This document shows positions 1 through 10,565 of a stretch of DNA of 64,000 bases, one piece after another. Within the stretch, counting starts at the first letter, position 1. Each line of letters begins with the position of its first letter. The position numbers and the translations under genes were made by a program. Below the pieces are notes generated by a model. That model had not been told where the DNA came from. It ran no database searches and saw only the letters and a program-made list of their open reading frames with translations. Origin of the DNA: Streptomyces carminius (GTDB taxonomy: Bacteria > Actinomycetota > Actinomycetes > Streptomycetales > Streptomycetaceae); contig NZ_PGGW01000069.1 in NCBI RefSeq assembly GCF_002794255.1, positions 796,877 through 860,876 of the forward strand. Reading direction: 5' to 3'.

Positions 1-141
1 CCACCGCGCGGCGCACCGCCGCTCCGTGCGGCCGTGTCCGCGGAACCCGTGGGCGGAAGTGTTCCGGCCACCACTCGCGTCGCCGCGCGCTTCCGGGAGG
101 GCCGTGCCGCTTCGGCCGGGGGCCGGCCGCGGATCCGTCTC

Positions 142-2904
142 TCAGCACCGGGCACCGGCACCCGACAGGGTGCCCTCCACCACGTCGCGGAGCTGTGACC
201 GGGCGGTGATGCCCAGTCTGGGGAACACCCGGTAGAGGTGGGAGCCGACCGTGCGCGGCGAGAGGAACAGCCTCTCCCCGATCTCGCGATTCGTCAGGCC
301 CCGGGCCGCCAGCCGGACGATCTGCTGCTGCTGTGGGCTGAGTTCGGCGAACGCGCCGGGCACGGTGCTGTCGGCCTCGATGCCGGCGGCGCGCAGCTCC
401 GCCCGCGCCCGCTCGGCCCACGGCCGCGCGCCCAGCCGCCGGAAGGTCTCCAGGGCGGCGCTCAGCAGTGGGCGGGCCTCGGCGATACGGCGTTGCCGCC
501 GGAGCCACTCCCCGTAGTCGAGCTGTGTCTGCGCCCGTTCGAACGGCCACTGCCCACCCGAGGCGGCCGCGAGCGCGGTCCGGAAGAACGGCTCCGCGTG
601 CCCGGGGTCCGCCAGCAGGGCGCGGCCCCGGCCGACCAGCGCGGCCACCCGTGCGGACATGCCCGTACCGAGGCGTCGCACCGACCGCTCCAGCAGTTCG
701 GCGGCCTCCTCCCGCCGTCCCCGGCGGACGGCCGCCGCGGCGAGTTCGGCCAGGAGGGTGTGGGAGACGTGGTAGTGGACCGGATCGCCGTCGTCGGTGA
801 AGGCGGAGCGGAACTGCGTGTACGCGGTGTCGTAGTCGCCCTCGGCCACGGCCGCCAGTCCCAGCGCCCGGCGTGCGAAGACCGCGACGGAACGGCTCTC
901 CAGCGGATCGACCAGGGCCAGCGCCCGCTCGGCGAGCCTCCGTGCGGCGACCGGGTCGCCGAGCAGACCGACCACCGTGGCGTCGAGCGTGTGAGCGCAT
1001 GCCGCGGCGTGGTCGAGTCCGGCCGAGGACGCCACGGCCGTGATGTCGGCCGCCACCGAGCGGGCCTCGGCCCACCGGCCCTGCTCCAGATAGGCCCAGC
1101 CGGCCGCGCACCCCAGTCCGTCCGGGAGGGGGCCGCGGGCCTGCCACCGGTCGAACGCCTCGTCGAAGGTCCTGGTGGCCAGGGCGGTCCGGTCGAGCAG
1201 CCAGGCGACGACGGCCAGCGCGGTCAGGCGCCTGGCGTCGCCCCCGGCCCCGGCGATGAGCTCGGGCAGCACCGGCCCGAGGGACGCCCCCGCGGCGGCG
1301 GGATCGGAGACGGCCCGTACCCAGGCGTGCAGCGCCGCCCTGGCGGGATCGTCGGGCATCCGGGAGAGCAGGGCCTGGATCTCCCGCTGCTGGGACTTCG
1401 CACCCGAGTAGTAGCGCACCACCGCGGCCGCGGCGAGCGCGTCCAGCACGCGGGGCGACCCGGTGGCCTCCGCGTCGCCCGCGACGCGCATGAGCAGGGC
1501 GAAGGCCGCCGTGTGGTGGGGGCCCATGGCCATGAGCTGCCCGGTGGCCAGCGAAGCCCTGCCCGTCAGCGCCGGGTCGTCGGTGCACCTGCGGACTTCG
1601 GCGGCCAGGCGTTCCACCCAGCCGAGCTGACCGGTGAGGACGGCCGCGGCGGCGGCCTCCACCAGGAGTTGCGCCCGGTCCGCACGCCGCGGGCTGAGTT
1701 CCGCGGCACGCTCCAGAGCCGCGGCGGCGGCCGCGTGGCCGCCCCGGCTCCGCGCCCGGTCGGCCGTCCGCCGCAGGGCGGCCGACACGTCCCGGTCGGG
1801 CCGTACGGTCGCGGCGGCGAGATGCCAGGCGCGGCGGTCGGGCTCCTCGCGCAGCAACTCCGCGAGAGCGAGGTGTGCCCGGCGGCGTTCCCCGAACGAC
1901 GCGGCGTGGTAGACGGCCGAGCGGATCAGCGGGTGACGGAAGGAGATCACGGATCCGTCCTGGCGCACGAGACCGGCCCGGTCCGCGGGCGCCCACGCCT
2001 CGTCGTCCGCCTCGGGGAGACCCAGGGAGGCCGCCGGCGCGTCCGCCGCGTCCGCGGCCGCGAGCAGCAGCAGGACGCGGCGGGTCGGTTCCGGCAGGTC
2101 CGCCGCCTGCCCGGCGAAGACGCGCTCCAGCCGGTCGGTGACCGGCAGCGGGCCTTCCACACCGCTGCCCTCCGGCTGCCGGACCGCGGTGGCGTGGGCG
2201 AGTTCGACCAGGGCCAGCGGGTTGCCGGCCGCTTCCTCCAGGATCCGCACGCGGGTCCGGCCGGTGGGCGGCGCCGGCTGCCGGTCGAGCAGCAGGTTCG
2301 CCGCCTCGCCGTCCAGCGGGCCGAGTTCGAGGCGCTCGTATCCCTTGTCGAAGCCGGGGAGCGCGGCCGCGGTGCGGACTCCCACCAGGAGCACGACGGG
2401 TTCGCTGTCCATGCGCCGTGCCACAAAGGAGAGGACGTCCAGTGAGCCGCGGTCGATCCACTGCGCGTCGTCGACCACCACCAGGAGCGGGACAGTCTCC
2501 GCCAGGTCCGACAACAGGGTCAGGACCGCCAGGCCGACGAGTGCCGCGTCGGGGGGCTCGGCACACTCGTCGAGCCCCAGGACGGCCCGGAGCGCGGAGC
2601 GCTGCCGCGGCGGCAGGTTCTCCGCCTCGCCGAGTACCGGGCGGAGCAGCTGATGAAGACCGGCGAATCCGAGGTGCGCCTCGGATTCGCCGCCCACCGC
2701 CCGGAGCACCCGGCCGCCGGCGCTCCGCGCGTGGTCGGCCGCGAGGGCGAGGAGCGTGCTCTTGCCGGCGCCGGGGTCGCCCGTGAGGACCACCACGTCG
2801 CTGTGGGACCGGCCGGCTTCGACACGCCGGATGATCTCCGCGGTCTCGGTTTCCCGGCCCACCCCCGGCAGATCCGGATTCCGCCCCGAGCGCTGGGTTC
2901 CCAT
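142..2904 (-). CDS. LAL-family LuxR transcriptional regulator with AAA ATPase domain
   Basis: Large ATP-binding regulator of the LuxR family (LAL), 920 aa. Seen: a P-loop GDPGAGKST at residues 42-50, a Walker B-like LLVVVDDAQW near residue 140, a long helical TPR-like middle, and a C-terminal LuxR helix-turn-helix with LTNREIGERLFLSPRTVGSH. The ATG at 2904 is preceded by AGGAG at a good distance. Family members are usually pathway-specific activators switched by ATP or inducer binding. It is transcribed away from the FUSC/MBL/esterase/RidA genes, so I infer it controls them. The ligand is unknown. Confidence 0.93.
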   Translation of the reverse strand: MGTQRSGRNPDLPGVGRETETAEIIRRVEAGRSHSDVVVLTGDPGAGKSTLLALAADHARSAGGRVLRAVGGESEAHLGFAGLHQLLRPVLGEAENLPPRQRSALRAVLGLDECAEPPDAALVGLAVLTLLSDLAETVPLLVVVDDAQWIDRGSLDVLSFVARRMDSEPVVLLVGVRTAAALPGFDKGYERLELGPLDGEAANLLLDRQPAPPTGRTRVRILEEAAGNPLALVELAHATAVRQPEGSGVEGPLPVTDRLERVFAGQAADLPEPTRRVLLLLAAADAADAPAASLGLPEADDEAWAPADRAGLVRQDGSVISFRHPLIRSAVYHAASFGERRRAHLALAELLREEPDRRAWHLAAATVRPDRDVSAALRRTADRARSRGGHAAAAAALERAAELSPRRADRAQLLVEAAAAAVLTGQLGWVERLAAEVRRCTDDPALTGRASLATGQLMAMGPHHTAAFALLMRVAGDAEATGSPRVLDALAAAAVVRYYSGAKSQQREIQALLSRMPDDPARAALHAWVRAVSDPAAAGASLGPVLPELIAGAGGDARRLTALAVVAWLLDRTALATRTFDEAFDRWQARGPLPDGLGCAAGWAYLEQGRWAEARSVAADITAVASSAGLDHAAACAHTLDATVVGLLGDPVAARRLAERALALVDPLESRSVAVFARRALGLAAVAEGDYDTAYTQFRSAFTDDGDPVHYHVSHTLLAELAAAAVRRGRREEAAELLERSVRRLGTGMSARVAALVGRGRALLADPGHAEPFFRTALAAASGGQWPFERAQTQLDYGEWLRRQRRIAEARPLLSAALETFRRLGARPWAERARAELRAAGIEADSTVPGAFAELSPQQQQIVRLAARGLTNREIGERLFLSPRTVGSHLYRVFPRLGITARSQLRDVVEGTLSGAGARC

Positions 2905-3333
2905 CAGTCTCCTAGCGAGGGAACCACCGGCTTCAGCCGGCGGGGGAGTCGCTTCCCTGACACGTGGTGATTCTTCGTTCGTCCCGGAAGGGATCGGTTC
3001 GGGCTGGACCGACCGCAGCCTCCGGGTTGGAAGGCCCCTCCCTCAGGTGGGGGAGCGGAGTCACGAGCCCTTCCACCACTTTCCACGGATGCTCCGGGGA
3101 CGGGGCTCGTCCGATGATAGTGCGGGAGCGCCGCAGCCGTGCCCGCGGGCTGCGGGCCGCGGCACCGGTGCAGTCATGTGACGCATACCGCGGCCGCGCT
3201 CCCCGGACGCAGAATCGTGAGCGGGCACGGCCGCGCATCTCCCGGACCGGTGCGGCCGGCCCGGCGGTGGACCCGCGCCTCCGCGCGGGCGGGAACCACC
3301 GGGGCCGTACGTCCTGACCGGGAAGGCACTGTC
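2905..3333. other. Intergenic region between LAL regulator and the FUSC gene group
   Basis: No convincing gene. It carries the start region of the LAL regulator and, at 3170-3191, one copy of a 22-nt element repeated in front of the MBL-fold gene. Short open frames here have no ribosome-binding sites and poor third-position GC bias. Confidence 0.6.
3170..3191 (+). promoter_or_regulatory. Candidate operator/activator box, copy 1
   Basis: 18 of 22 positions are identical to 5981-6002. The core is AGTCA-NN-TGAC, an inverted repeat with a 2-nt spacer (imperfect in this copy), followed by ATACCGC. It lies on the same strand as the downstream exporter gene. Probably a regulator site, the LAL protein being the obvious candidate. 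Inference only. Confidence 0.5.
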
Positions 3334-3546
3334 GTGATCACCGAATGTCCGTGGCTGGTGGGCCTCGCGTTCCGCACGCCGTGCGGCCGGCCGGTGCGCC
3401 ACTTCCATGTCGTCGACGGCGCGGCCGACCCGGACCGCGCTCGCGAGACCGCGCTGGAAAGGGCGGACGACCCGCGTGAACGCGCGGCCCGCGGCGGCCT
3501 GCGGCGGGATGACGGATGCCGTGGAGACACGCCGGGTGCTGCGTGA
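3334..3546 (+). CDS. Possible small protein, 70 aa, unknown
   Basis: GTG start with GGGAAGG about eight bases upstream, giving a 70-aa product that begins VITECPWLVGLAF and ends in an Arg/Asp/Gly-rich tail. I do not recognise it. Support comes from the ribosome-binding site, the codon bias of the first 50 codons, and its position between the first regulatory box and the FUSC gene, where a transcript starting at the box would include it. It could be a decayed remnant. Confidence 0.3.
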   Translation: MITECPWLVGLAFRTPCGRPVRHFHVVDGAADPDRARETALERADDPRERAARGGLRRDDGCRGDTPGAA

Positions 3547-3713
3547 TCCCCCGGTGACGCGGCGGCTGTCCGCCCCGGTGCCGCGCACCGGGTGAGCTTC
3601 CGCGGCCGGGTGCCCCGCGGCGCCCTTTCCGGATCCGTCTTCGCCGGAGCACGCCGGAGCACGCCGGCCCCGGGCACGGCCGTGCACACACGGAAGGACA
3701 CACGAGGATCCCC

Positions 3714-5996
<2,283 letters not shown>

Positions 5997-6058
5997 TACC
6001 GCCCGGCCGGGACCGCTCGTACGGTCCAGGAAAGCCTTCGGACCACCAGGGACACACC

Positions 6059-6973
6059 ATGGACAACATCACGCTCGGCAATGTCAGCGTCACCCGGGTA
6101 TGGGAGTACTTCGGGGCCGTCGACATGACGCCCGACACCTTCTTCCCGGAAAGCCCGAAGGAGGCCTGGGAGGACAGCGCCTCCTGGCTGGCCCCGCACT
6201 TCCTGGATGCCGAGACCAACATCGTGAACTCCGCGCTCCAGACCTGGGTGCTGCGCAGCGAGGGCAGGACCATCCTCGTCGACACCGGGGTGGGCAACCA
6301 CAAGGAGCGTCCGTACGCACCGGTCTGGAGCCACCGGGAGACGGACTTCCTGGCCAACCTCGCCCGGGCCGGCGTCCGCCCCGAGGACGTGGACATCGTG
6401 ATCAACACCCATCTCCACATCGACCACGTCGGCTGGAACACGTACCTGGAAGATCGGCAGTGGGTGCCGACCTTCCCCAACGCCACCTACCTGATGCCGA
6501 AGGACGACTTCGAGTTCTGGAACCCGGAGAACGGCCACTACACGGTGCTCGGCCGCGGCAACCAGAACGTCTTCGAGGACAGCGTCGTCCCCGTCCACCG
6601 GGCCGGCCGGACGCTGTTGTGGGAGGGCAGCCACCAGATCGACGCGAACCTGCGCCTGGAGGCGGCTCCCGGGCACACCCCCGGCTCCTCCGTGCTGACC
6701 CTCACCTCCGGGACGGACCGCGCGGTGTTCGTCGGCGACATGCTGCACAGCCCGGTGCAGATCATCGAACCGGACTCCAACAGCTGCTTCTGCGAGGACC
6801 CCGCGGGCGCCCGCGCCACCCGCCGGAAGGTGCTCGGCTGGGCGGCCGACAACAACGCCCTCCTGATCCCCGCGCACCTGGGCGGTCACGGCGCCGCCGA
6901 AGTGGCGCGCGAGGGAAGCCGGTTCGCCATCAAGGGCTGGGCGCCCTTCGCCCCGTACACCGAGCGGGTCTGA
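6059..6973 (+). CDS. MBL-fold metallo-hydrolase (lactonase-like)
   Basis: Metallo-beta-lactamase-fold hydrolase, 304 aa, cytoplasmic. The metal site is complete: THLHIDH at residues 117-123, a downstream GHTPG, an Asp in VFVGDM, and a late His in IPAHLGGHG. Layout and length resemble the lactonase/quorum-quenching and aryl-ester hydrolase branch, but the substrate cannot be read from sequence. The ATG follows an AGGGACACACC leader. The carboxylesterase gene begins 22 bases after its stop, so the two are probably co-transcribed. Confidence 0.88.
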   Translation: MDNITLGNVSVTRVWEYFGAVDMTPDTFFPESPKEAWEDSASWLAPHFLDAETNIVNSALQTWVLRSEGRTILVDTGVGNHKERPYAPVWSHRETDFLANLARAGVRPEDVDIVINTHLHIDHVGWNTYLEDRQWVPTFPNATYLMPKDDFEFWNPENGHYTVLGRGNQNVFEDSVVPVHRAGRTLLWEGSHQIDANLRLEAAPGHTPGSSVLTLTSGTDRAVFVGDMLHSPVQIIEPDSNSCFCEDPAGARATRRKVLGWAADNNALLIPAHLGGHGAAEVAREGSRFAIKGWAPFAPYTERV

Positions 6974-6995
6974 GTCCCGCGGAAGGACACGAGAA

Positions 6996-8486
6996 ATGAA
7001 CCACCATCCCGAACCCGTCGTGACCACGGCGCGGGGAGCCGTCCGCGGCCTGCGCCGGGGAGACACCGCGGCCTTCCTGAACATCCCCTACGCCGCCCCG
7101 CCCCGCGGCGCCGGCCGTTTCGCGCCGCCGCGGCCGCACGAGCCGTGGGACGGCGTACGGGACGCCACCGTCCCGGGACCCACCGCGCCGCAGGCCGAGC
7201 GCAGGCTCGGCGGCATCGACATGACCCCCTACTTCGGCACCGGCTGGAGCCGCGGCGAGGACTACCTCACCGTCAACGTCTGGACACCCGCCGCCGACGG
7301 CGGCGGTCTGCCCGTAATGGTGTTCGTCCACGGCGGCGGATTCGTCGCCGGGTCGACGCGGTCCGCGCTGTACGACGGCTCCGCCTTCGCCCGCGACGGC
7401 GTCGTCCTGGTCACCCTCAACTACCGGCTCGGCATCGCCGGGTTCCTCGACCTCCCCGGCGCGCCCGCCAACCGCGGCCTGCTCGACGTCGTCGCCGCGC
7501 TGCGCTGGGTGCGGGAGAACATCGCCGCCTTCGGCGGCGACCCGCACAACGTCACCCTCTTCGGCCAGTCGGCCGGGGCGACGATCGTCGGCGGCGTCCT
7601 CGCCACCCGTGAGGCCGCGGGCCTCTTCCGCCGGGCGATCGTCCAGAGCGGCAGCGGCCTGGGCGCGTTCACGACCGAGCAGGCCGCCCGCGTCACCGCG
7701 GCGGCGGCCGGGACGCTGGGCGTCGAACCGCACGCCGACGCCTTCGCGGACGTCCCGGACGACCGCCTGGTCGAGGCGGCCTCCCGGCTCGCGGGCATCG
7801 ACCTGCGCACCGACACGCACCGCGATCCGCTGATCGGCCTCAGCCCCTTCAGCATCGTCCTCGACACGCAGCCCGCCGAATCCGTCGCCGCCGGCCTGAG
7901 CGCCGACGTGGACCTGCTCGTCGGGACCAACACCGAGGAGGGGAACCTCTACCTGGTCCCCGTGGGTACGTACGCCACCTCGACCGCCGACGACGTCGAC
8001 GAGGCGGCGGCGCGCTCGCACCCGGACCCGGCGCGGCTGGTCGAGACGTACCGGAAGACACGCCCCGACGCCTCGTTCGGCGCGCTGCGTTCCGCCGTCA
8101 TGGGGGACGCGCTCTTCGGCGCGGGCAGCTGGGCGCTGGCCGACGCGCACGCGGCCCATCCCGGATCGGCCACCCACACCTACGAGTTCGCCTGGCGCTC
8201 GCACGCCCTGGACGGACAGCTCGGCGCCGCCCACGCGGTCGAGCTGCCCTTCGTCTTCGACCTCGTGGACCTCGACCGGCTGAACGGCCCCGCCGCCCTG
8301 CTCGGCCCGGCCCGGCCCCCCGCCCGGCTCGCCGCCCGCACGCACGAGACCTGGATCCGGTTCGCCCGGACCGGCGACCCCGGCTGGGACGCGTACGACA
8401 CCGAGCGCGGGGCCACCATGCGCATCGACGCCGAGTGGACCCAGGTCGACGACCCCCGCGGCGAGGAACGGCGGACCTGGGGCTGA
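6996..8486 (+). CDS. Type-B carboxylesterase / para-nitrobenzyl esterase family
   Basis: Alpha/beta hydrolase of 496 aa with the carboxylesterase type-B signatures: oxyanion-hole HGGGF (112-116), nucleophile elbow FGQSAGA with Ser192, and EDYLTVNVWTP in place of the usual EDCLxLN motif. A late His lies in LGAAHAVELPF. No signal peptide is seen, so it is probably cytoplasmic. A GGAAGGA ribosome site precedes the ATG. With the neighbouring MBL enzyme it provides two unrelated ester or lactone hydrolases in one operon. Confidence 0.9.
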   Translation: MNHHPEPVVTTARGAVRGLRRGDTAAFLNIPYAAPPRGAGRFAPPRPHEPWDGVRDATVPGPTAPQAERRLGGIDMTPYFGTGWSRGEDYLTVNVWTPAADGGGLPVMVFVHGGGFVAGSTRSALYDGSAFARDGVVLVTLNYRLGIAGFLDLPGAPANRGLLDVVAALRWVRENIAAFGGDPHNVTLFGQSAGATIVGGVLATREAAGLFRRAIVQSGSGLGAFTTEQAARVTAAAAGTLGVEPHADAFADVPDDRLVEAASRLAGIDLRTDTHRDPLIGLSPFSIVLDTQPAESVAAGLSADVDLLVGTNTEEGNLYLVPVGTYATSTADDVDEAAARSHPDPARLVETYRKTRPDASFGALRSAVMGDALFGAGSWALADAHAAHPGSATHTYEFAWRSHALDGQLGAAHAVELPFVFDLVDLDRLNGPAALLGPARPPARLAARTHETWIRFARTGDPGWDAYDTERGATMRIDAEWTQVDDPRGEERRTWG

Positions 8487-8549
8487 CCGCCCGCAGGCCC
8501 GCCGCCCGCCATCCGTCCCGCAAGGGACACCACCTCCTCAGGAAAGATC

Positions 8550-8933
8550 ATGACCAGAACCACCGTCACCACCGAGAACGCCCCCGCCCCGGCGGCCCCG
8601 CTCTCCCAGGGCATCCGCAAGGGCGGCCTTCTGCAGGTCTCCGGACAGCTCCCGCTCGATCCGGACACCGGCGAGACCGTCGGCACCACGGTCGCCGAGC
8701 AGACCGCTCAGGCCCTGCGCAACGTCACCGCCGTGCTCAAGGCGGGCGGCGCGGGCCTGGCGGATGTCGTGATGCTGCGTGTGTACCTCACCGATCCCGC
8801 CCACCTGGCCGGGATGAACGAGGCGTACGCGGCGGCCGTCGGGGAGCCCTTCCCCGCCCGCACCACCGTCTACATGCGGCTTCCGCCGGGACTGCTCGTG
8901 GAGATCGACGCCCTGGCGGTACTGGACGACTGA
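8550..8933 (+). CDS. ridA: RidA family protein (enamine/imine deaminase)
   Basis: 127 aa, the full length of the Rid family. It has the N-terminal ligand segment SQGIRKGGLLQVSGQLPLDP and the conserved RVYLTDPAHLAGMNEAYAA helix region; the catalytic Arg equivalent lies in FPARTTVYM. Family enzymes hydrolyse reactive enamines and imines to ketones, or act on related small amines. AGGA lies before the ATG. It ends the FUSC/MBL/esterase unit and may clear a reactive product of that pathway. Confidence 0.9.
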   Translation: MTRTTVTTENAPAPAAPLSQGIRKGGLLQVSGQLPLDPDTGETVGTTVAEQTAQALRNVTAVLKAGGAGLADVVMLRVYLTDPAHLAGMNEAYAAAVGEPFPARTTVYMRLPPGLLVEIDALAVLDD

Positions 8934-8968
8934 CGGGGACTGACGGGGAGGGACGGCCGAGGAGGCGT

Positions 8969-8998
8969 CCGCCGGCCGCGTCAGTGCGCGGCCGGCGG
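8969..8998. terminator. Hairpin between convergent ridA and ArsC-like genes
   Basis: Perfect 12-bp arms 8969-8980 and 8987-8998 with a 6-nt loop. The loop starts with the stop codon of the ArsC-like gene, so it can serve the plus-strand unit. Confidence 0.6.
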
Positions 8999-9361
8999 CA
9001 CCTGGCGGGACAGCGCCTCGCGCACCGCGTCGTCGGTGCGCGCCACCACCGCCGAACCGTCGTCGGCGGTGATGATCGGCCGCTGGATCAGCCGGGGGTG
9101 CTCCGCCAGCGCCGTGATCCACCGGTCCCGCTCACCCGGCTGCCTCGGCCACTCCTTCAGCCCCAGCTCCCTCGCCTCGGCCTCCTGGGTGCGGGTGATG
9201 TCCCACGGTTCCAGCCCGAGCCGCGCCAGCACGGTCCGCAGTTCCTCCTCGTTCGGCGGGTCCTCCAGATAGCGGCGGACGGTGTACTCGGCGCCCTCCG
9301 CGTCCAGCAGCTTCACCGCGCCGCGGCACTTCGAGCAGGCGGGATTGATCCAGATCTCCAT
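8981..9361 (-). CDS. ArsC/Spx-like thioredoxin-fold protein
   Basis: 126 aa, arsenate-reductase (ArsC) family with a thioredoxin fold. Seen: an N-terminal WINPACSKCRGA with a CxxC pair (Cys9, Cys12) and the family Arg-Pro in LIQRPII near residue 93. Many ArsC-family members in actinomycetes are not arsenate reductases, and no ars genes are nearby, so a general thiol-redox role is as likely. The start at 9361 fits the family N-terminus; an upstream in-frame extension has no matching sequence. Confidence 0.8.
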   Translation of the reverse strand: MEIWINPACSKCRGAVKLLDAEGAEYTVRRYLEDPPNEEELRTVLARLGLEPWDITRTQEAEARELGLKEWPRQPGERDRWITALAEHPRLIQRPIITADDGSAVVARTDDAVREALSRQVPPAAH

Positions 9362-9404
9362 GCGGTCACGGTAGCGGGACACCTGCGGGCCCGGACGCGT
9401 CAGA

Positions 9405-9454
9405 CGGACGGCGGAGGAACGGCCTCCGCCGTCCGACAACCGCTCGGTTTTTCC
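9405..9454 (+). terminator. Hairpin plus T-run upstream of deacetylase 1
   Basis: Perfect 13-bp arms 9405-9417 and 9423-9435 followed by GGTTTTT ending at 9452. It looks like an intrinsic terminator that insulates the deacetylase promoter from upstream plus-strand transcription. The segment from 9433 is similar to 14314-14336, and each lies 112 bases before its -35 box. Confidence 0.55.
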
Positions 9455-9544
9455 GCCGGACCTCGCCGGCCGGCGGCGCCGGGGAACCCCCGAAGACCTC
9501 TCCGACCTGCGCAGACGGCCGGTTGGCCGGGGAGGGAGCGGTGC

Positions 9545-9573
9545 TTGACGGCCGCTCGGGGCCTTTCTATGGT
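9545..9573 (+). promoter_or_regulatory. Sigma70-type promoter of deacetylase 1
   Basis: TTGACG at 9545-9550, a 17-bp spacer, and TATGGT at 9568-9573. The same -10, near-identical spacer and flanks occur at 14426-14454 before the paralogous gene. Confidence 0.75.
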
Positions 9574-9586
9574 CTCCCCGCTCCAC

Positions 9587-9599
9587 CGGAAAGGTTCCG
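9587..9599 (+). promoter_or_regulatory. Operator-like inverted repeat CGGAA-N3-TTCCG
   Basis: Perfect 5-bp arms directly downstream of the -10 box, in the expected initially transcribed region. The same arms recur at 14468-14480 before the paralogue. The form resembles sites of LacI-type sugar regulators in streptomycetes. Confidence 0.6.
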
Positions 9600-9699
9600 A
9601 AAGCCTCCACCCCCCACTGGGCTGCCGGGAGCGGTGCACTCAGGCCGTGGGCACCGCTCCCGGCGATCCGCGAGGAATCAGGAAAGGGCCGCACCGACC

Positions 9700-10434
9700 A
9701 TGACGAGGACCACCGAAAGGACCGTCCGGGGCCGTCTCGGCCTGCGCCGCCGCATGCGCCGTCTCGCGCTTCCCCTGCTGCTCTCCGCCGGGCTGTGCGC
9801 GGGCGCGCTGGGCACGACGGGAACCGCCCAGGCCGTCGACGCCACCGTCATCACCTCCACCCAGAGCGGCGGCCGGACCGTGTCGTTCACCTTCGACGAC
9901 GGCCCGGACCCCACCCACACCCCGCGGCTGCTGGAGGTGCTGCGCAGGCACGGCGTGAAGGCGACCTTCTGCCTGTGGGGCGACCATGTGCGCCAACACC
10001 CCCACCTGGTGCGGCAGATCGCCGACGACGGCCACCGGCTGTGCAACCACTCCATGGCCCACCAGGACATGGGCGGCTGGTCGCAGCAGCAGGTCCGGCA
10101 GAACCTGGAGCAGACCAACGCGGTCATCCGCCAGGCCGTGCCGAACGCGCAGATCACCTACTACCGTGCCCCGTACGGCAGTTGGGGCCAGTCCCCGCAG
10201 GTGGCCGCGTCCATGGGCATGCAGCCGCTGGGCTGGCGGATGGACATCGCCGACTGGACGCCGCCGGGCACCGCGGAGCTCGTCCGGCGCCTGATGCAGG
10301 GCATCACGCCCGGGGCCGTGGTGCTGATGCACGACGGCGGCGGGGACCGCAGCCAGACGGTCTCGGCCGTCGACCAGGTCATCCCCCAGCTGAAGTCGCA
10401 GGGCTACACGTTCGACCAGCCCGCCGTCCGCTGA
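9700..10434 (+). CDS. Secreted polysaccharide deacetylase 1 (NodB domain, CE4)
   Basis: 244 aa. A twin-Arg-like N-terminus with a hydrophobic core and AQA cleavage at about residue 45 predicts secretion. NodB motifs are complete: TFDDGPD (64-70), NHSMAH with His117 and His121, RAPYG (156-160), Asp185 in DIADW, and MHDGGG with His211. CE4 enzymes remove N- or O-acetyl groups from chitin oligomers, peptidoglycan or xylan; the substrate is not clear here. The ATG has GGAAAGG upstream. About 70% alike by eye to the gene at 14613. Confidence 0.93.
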   Translation: MTRTTERTVRGRLGLRRRMRRLALPLLLSAGLCAGALGTTGTAQAVDATVITSTQSGGRTVSFTFDDGPDPTHTPRLLEVLRRHGVKATFCLWGDHVRQHPHLVRQIADDGHRLCNHSMAHQDMGGWSQQQVRQNLEQTNAVIRQAVPNAQITYYRAPYGSWGQSPQVAASMGMQPLGWRMDIADWTPPGTAELVRRLMQGITPGAVVLMHDGGGDRSQTVSAVDQVIPQLKSQGYTFDQPAVR

Positions 10435-10505
10435 GCCGTCCCTCGGCGTTTTCGCGTTTCTGCGTTTCCGCGTTTCCTCTCGTCCGGTTCGCCCGGATCC
10501 GGCAT

Positions 10506-10536
10506 CGGCCCCGGCGGGGTTCTCCCGCCGGGGCCG
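10506..10536. terminator. Bidirectional terminator hairpin
   Basis: Perfect 13-bp arms 10506-10518 and 10524-10536 with loop GTTCT, between convergent genes. Just before it (10447-10478) is a run of four degenerate GCGTTTYY units. Confidence 0.75.
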
Positions 10537-10565
10537 GTGCCGTCGTGCCGTGTCCGTTCGGGGCG

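Noticed and set aside
238..2445. Plus-strand open frame of 735 codons opposite the LAL gene
   Set aside because: Shadow of the LAL regulator: Arg/Gly/Pro-rich, no domain, no ribosome site. The minus-strand frame carries P-loop and HTH motifs.
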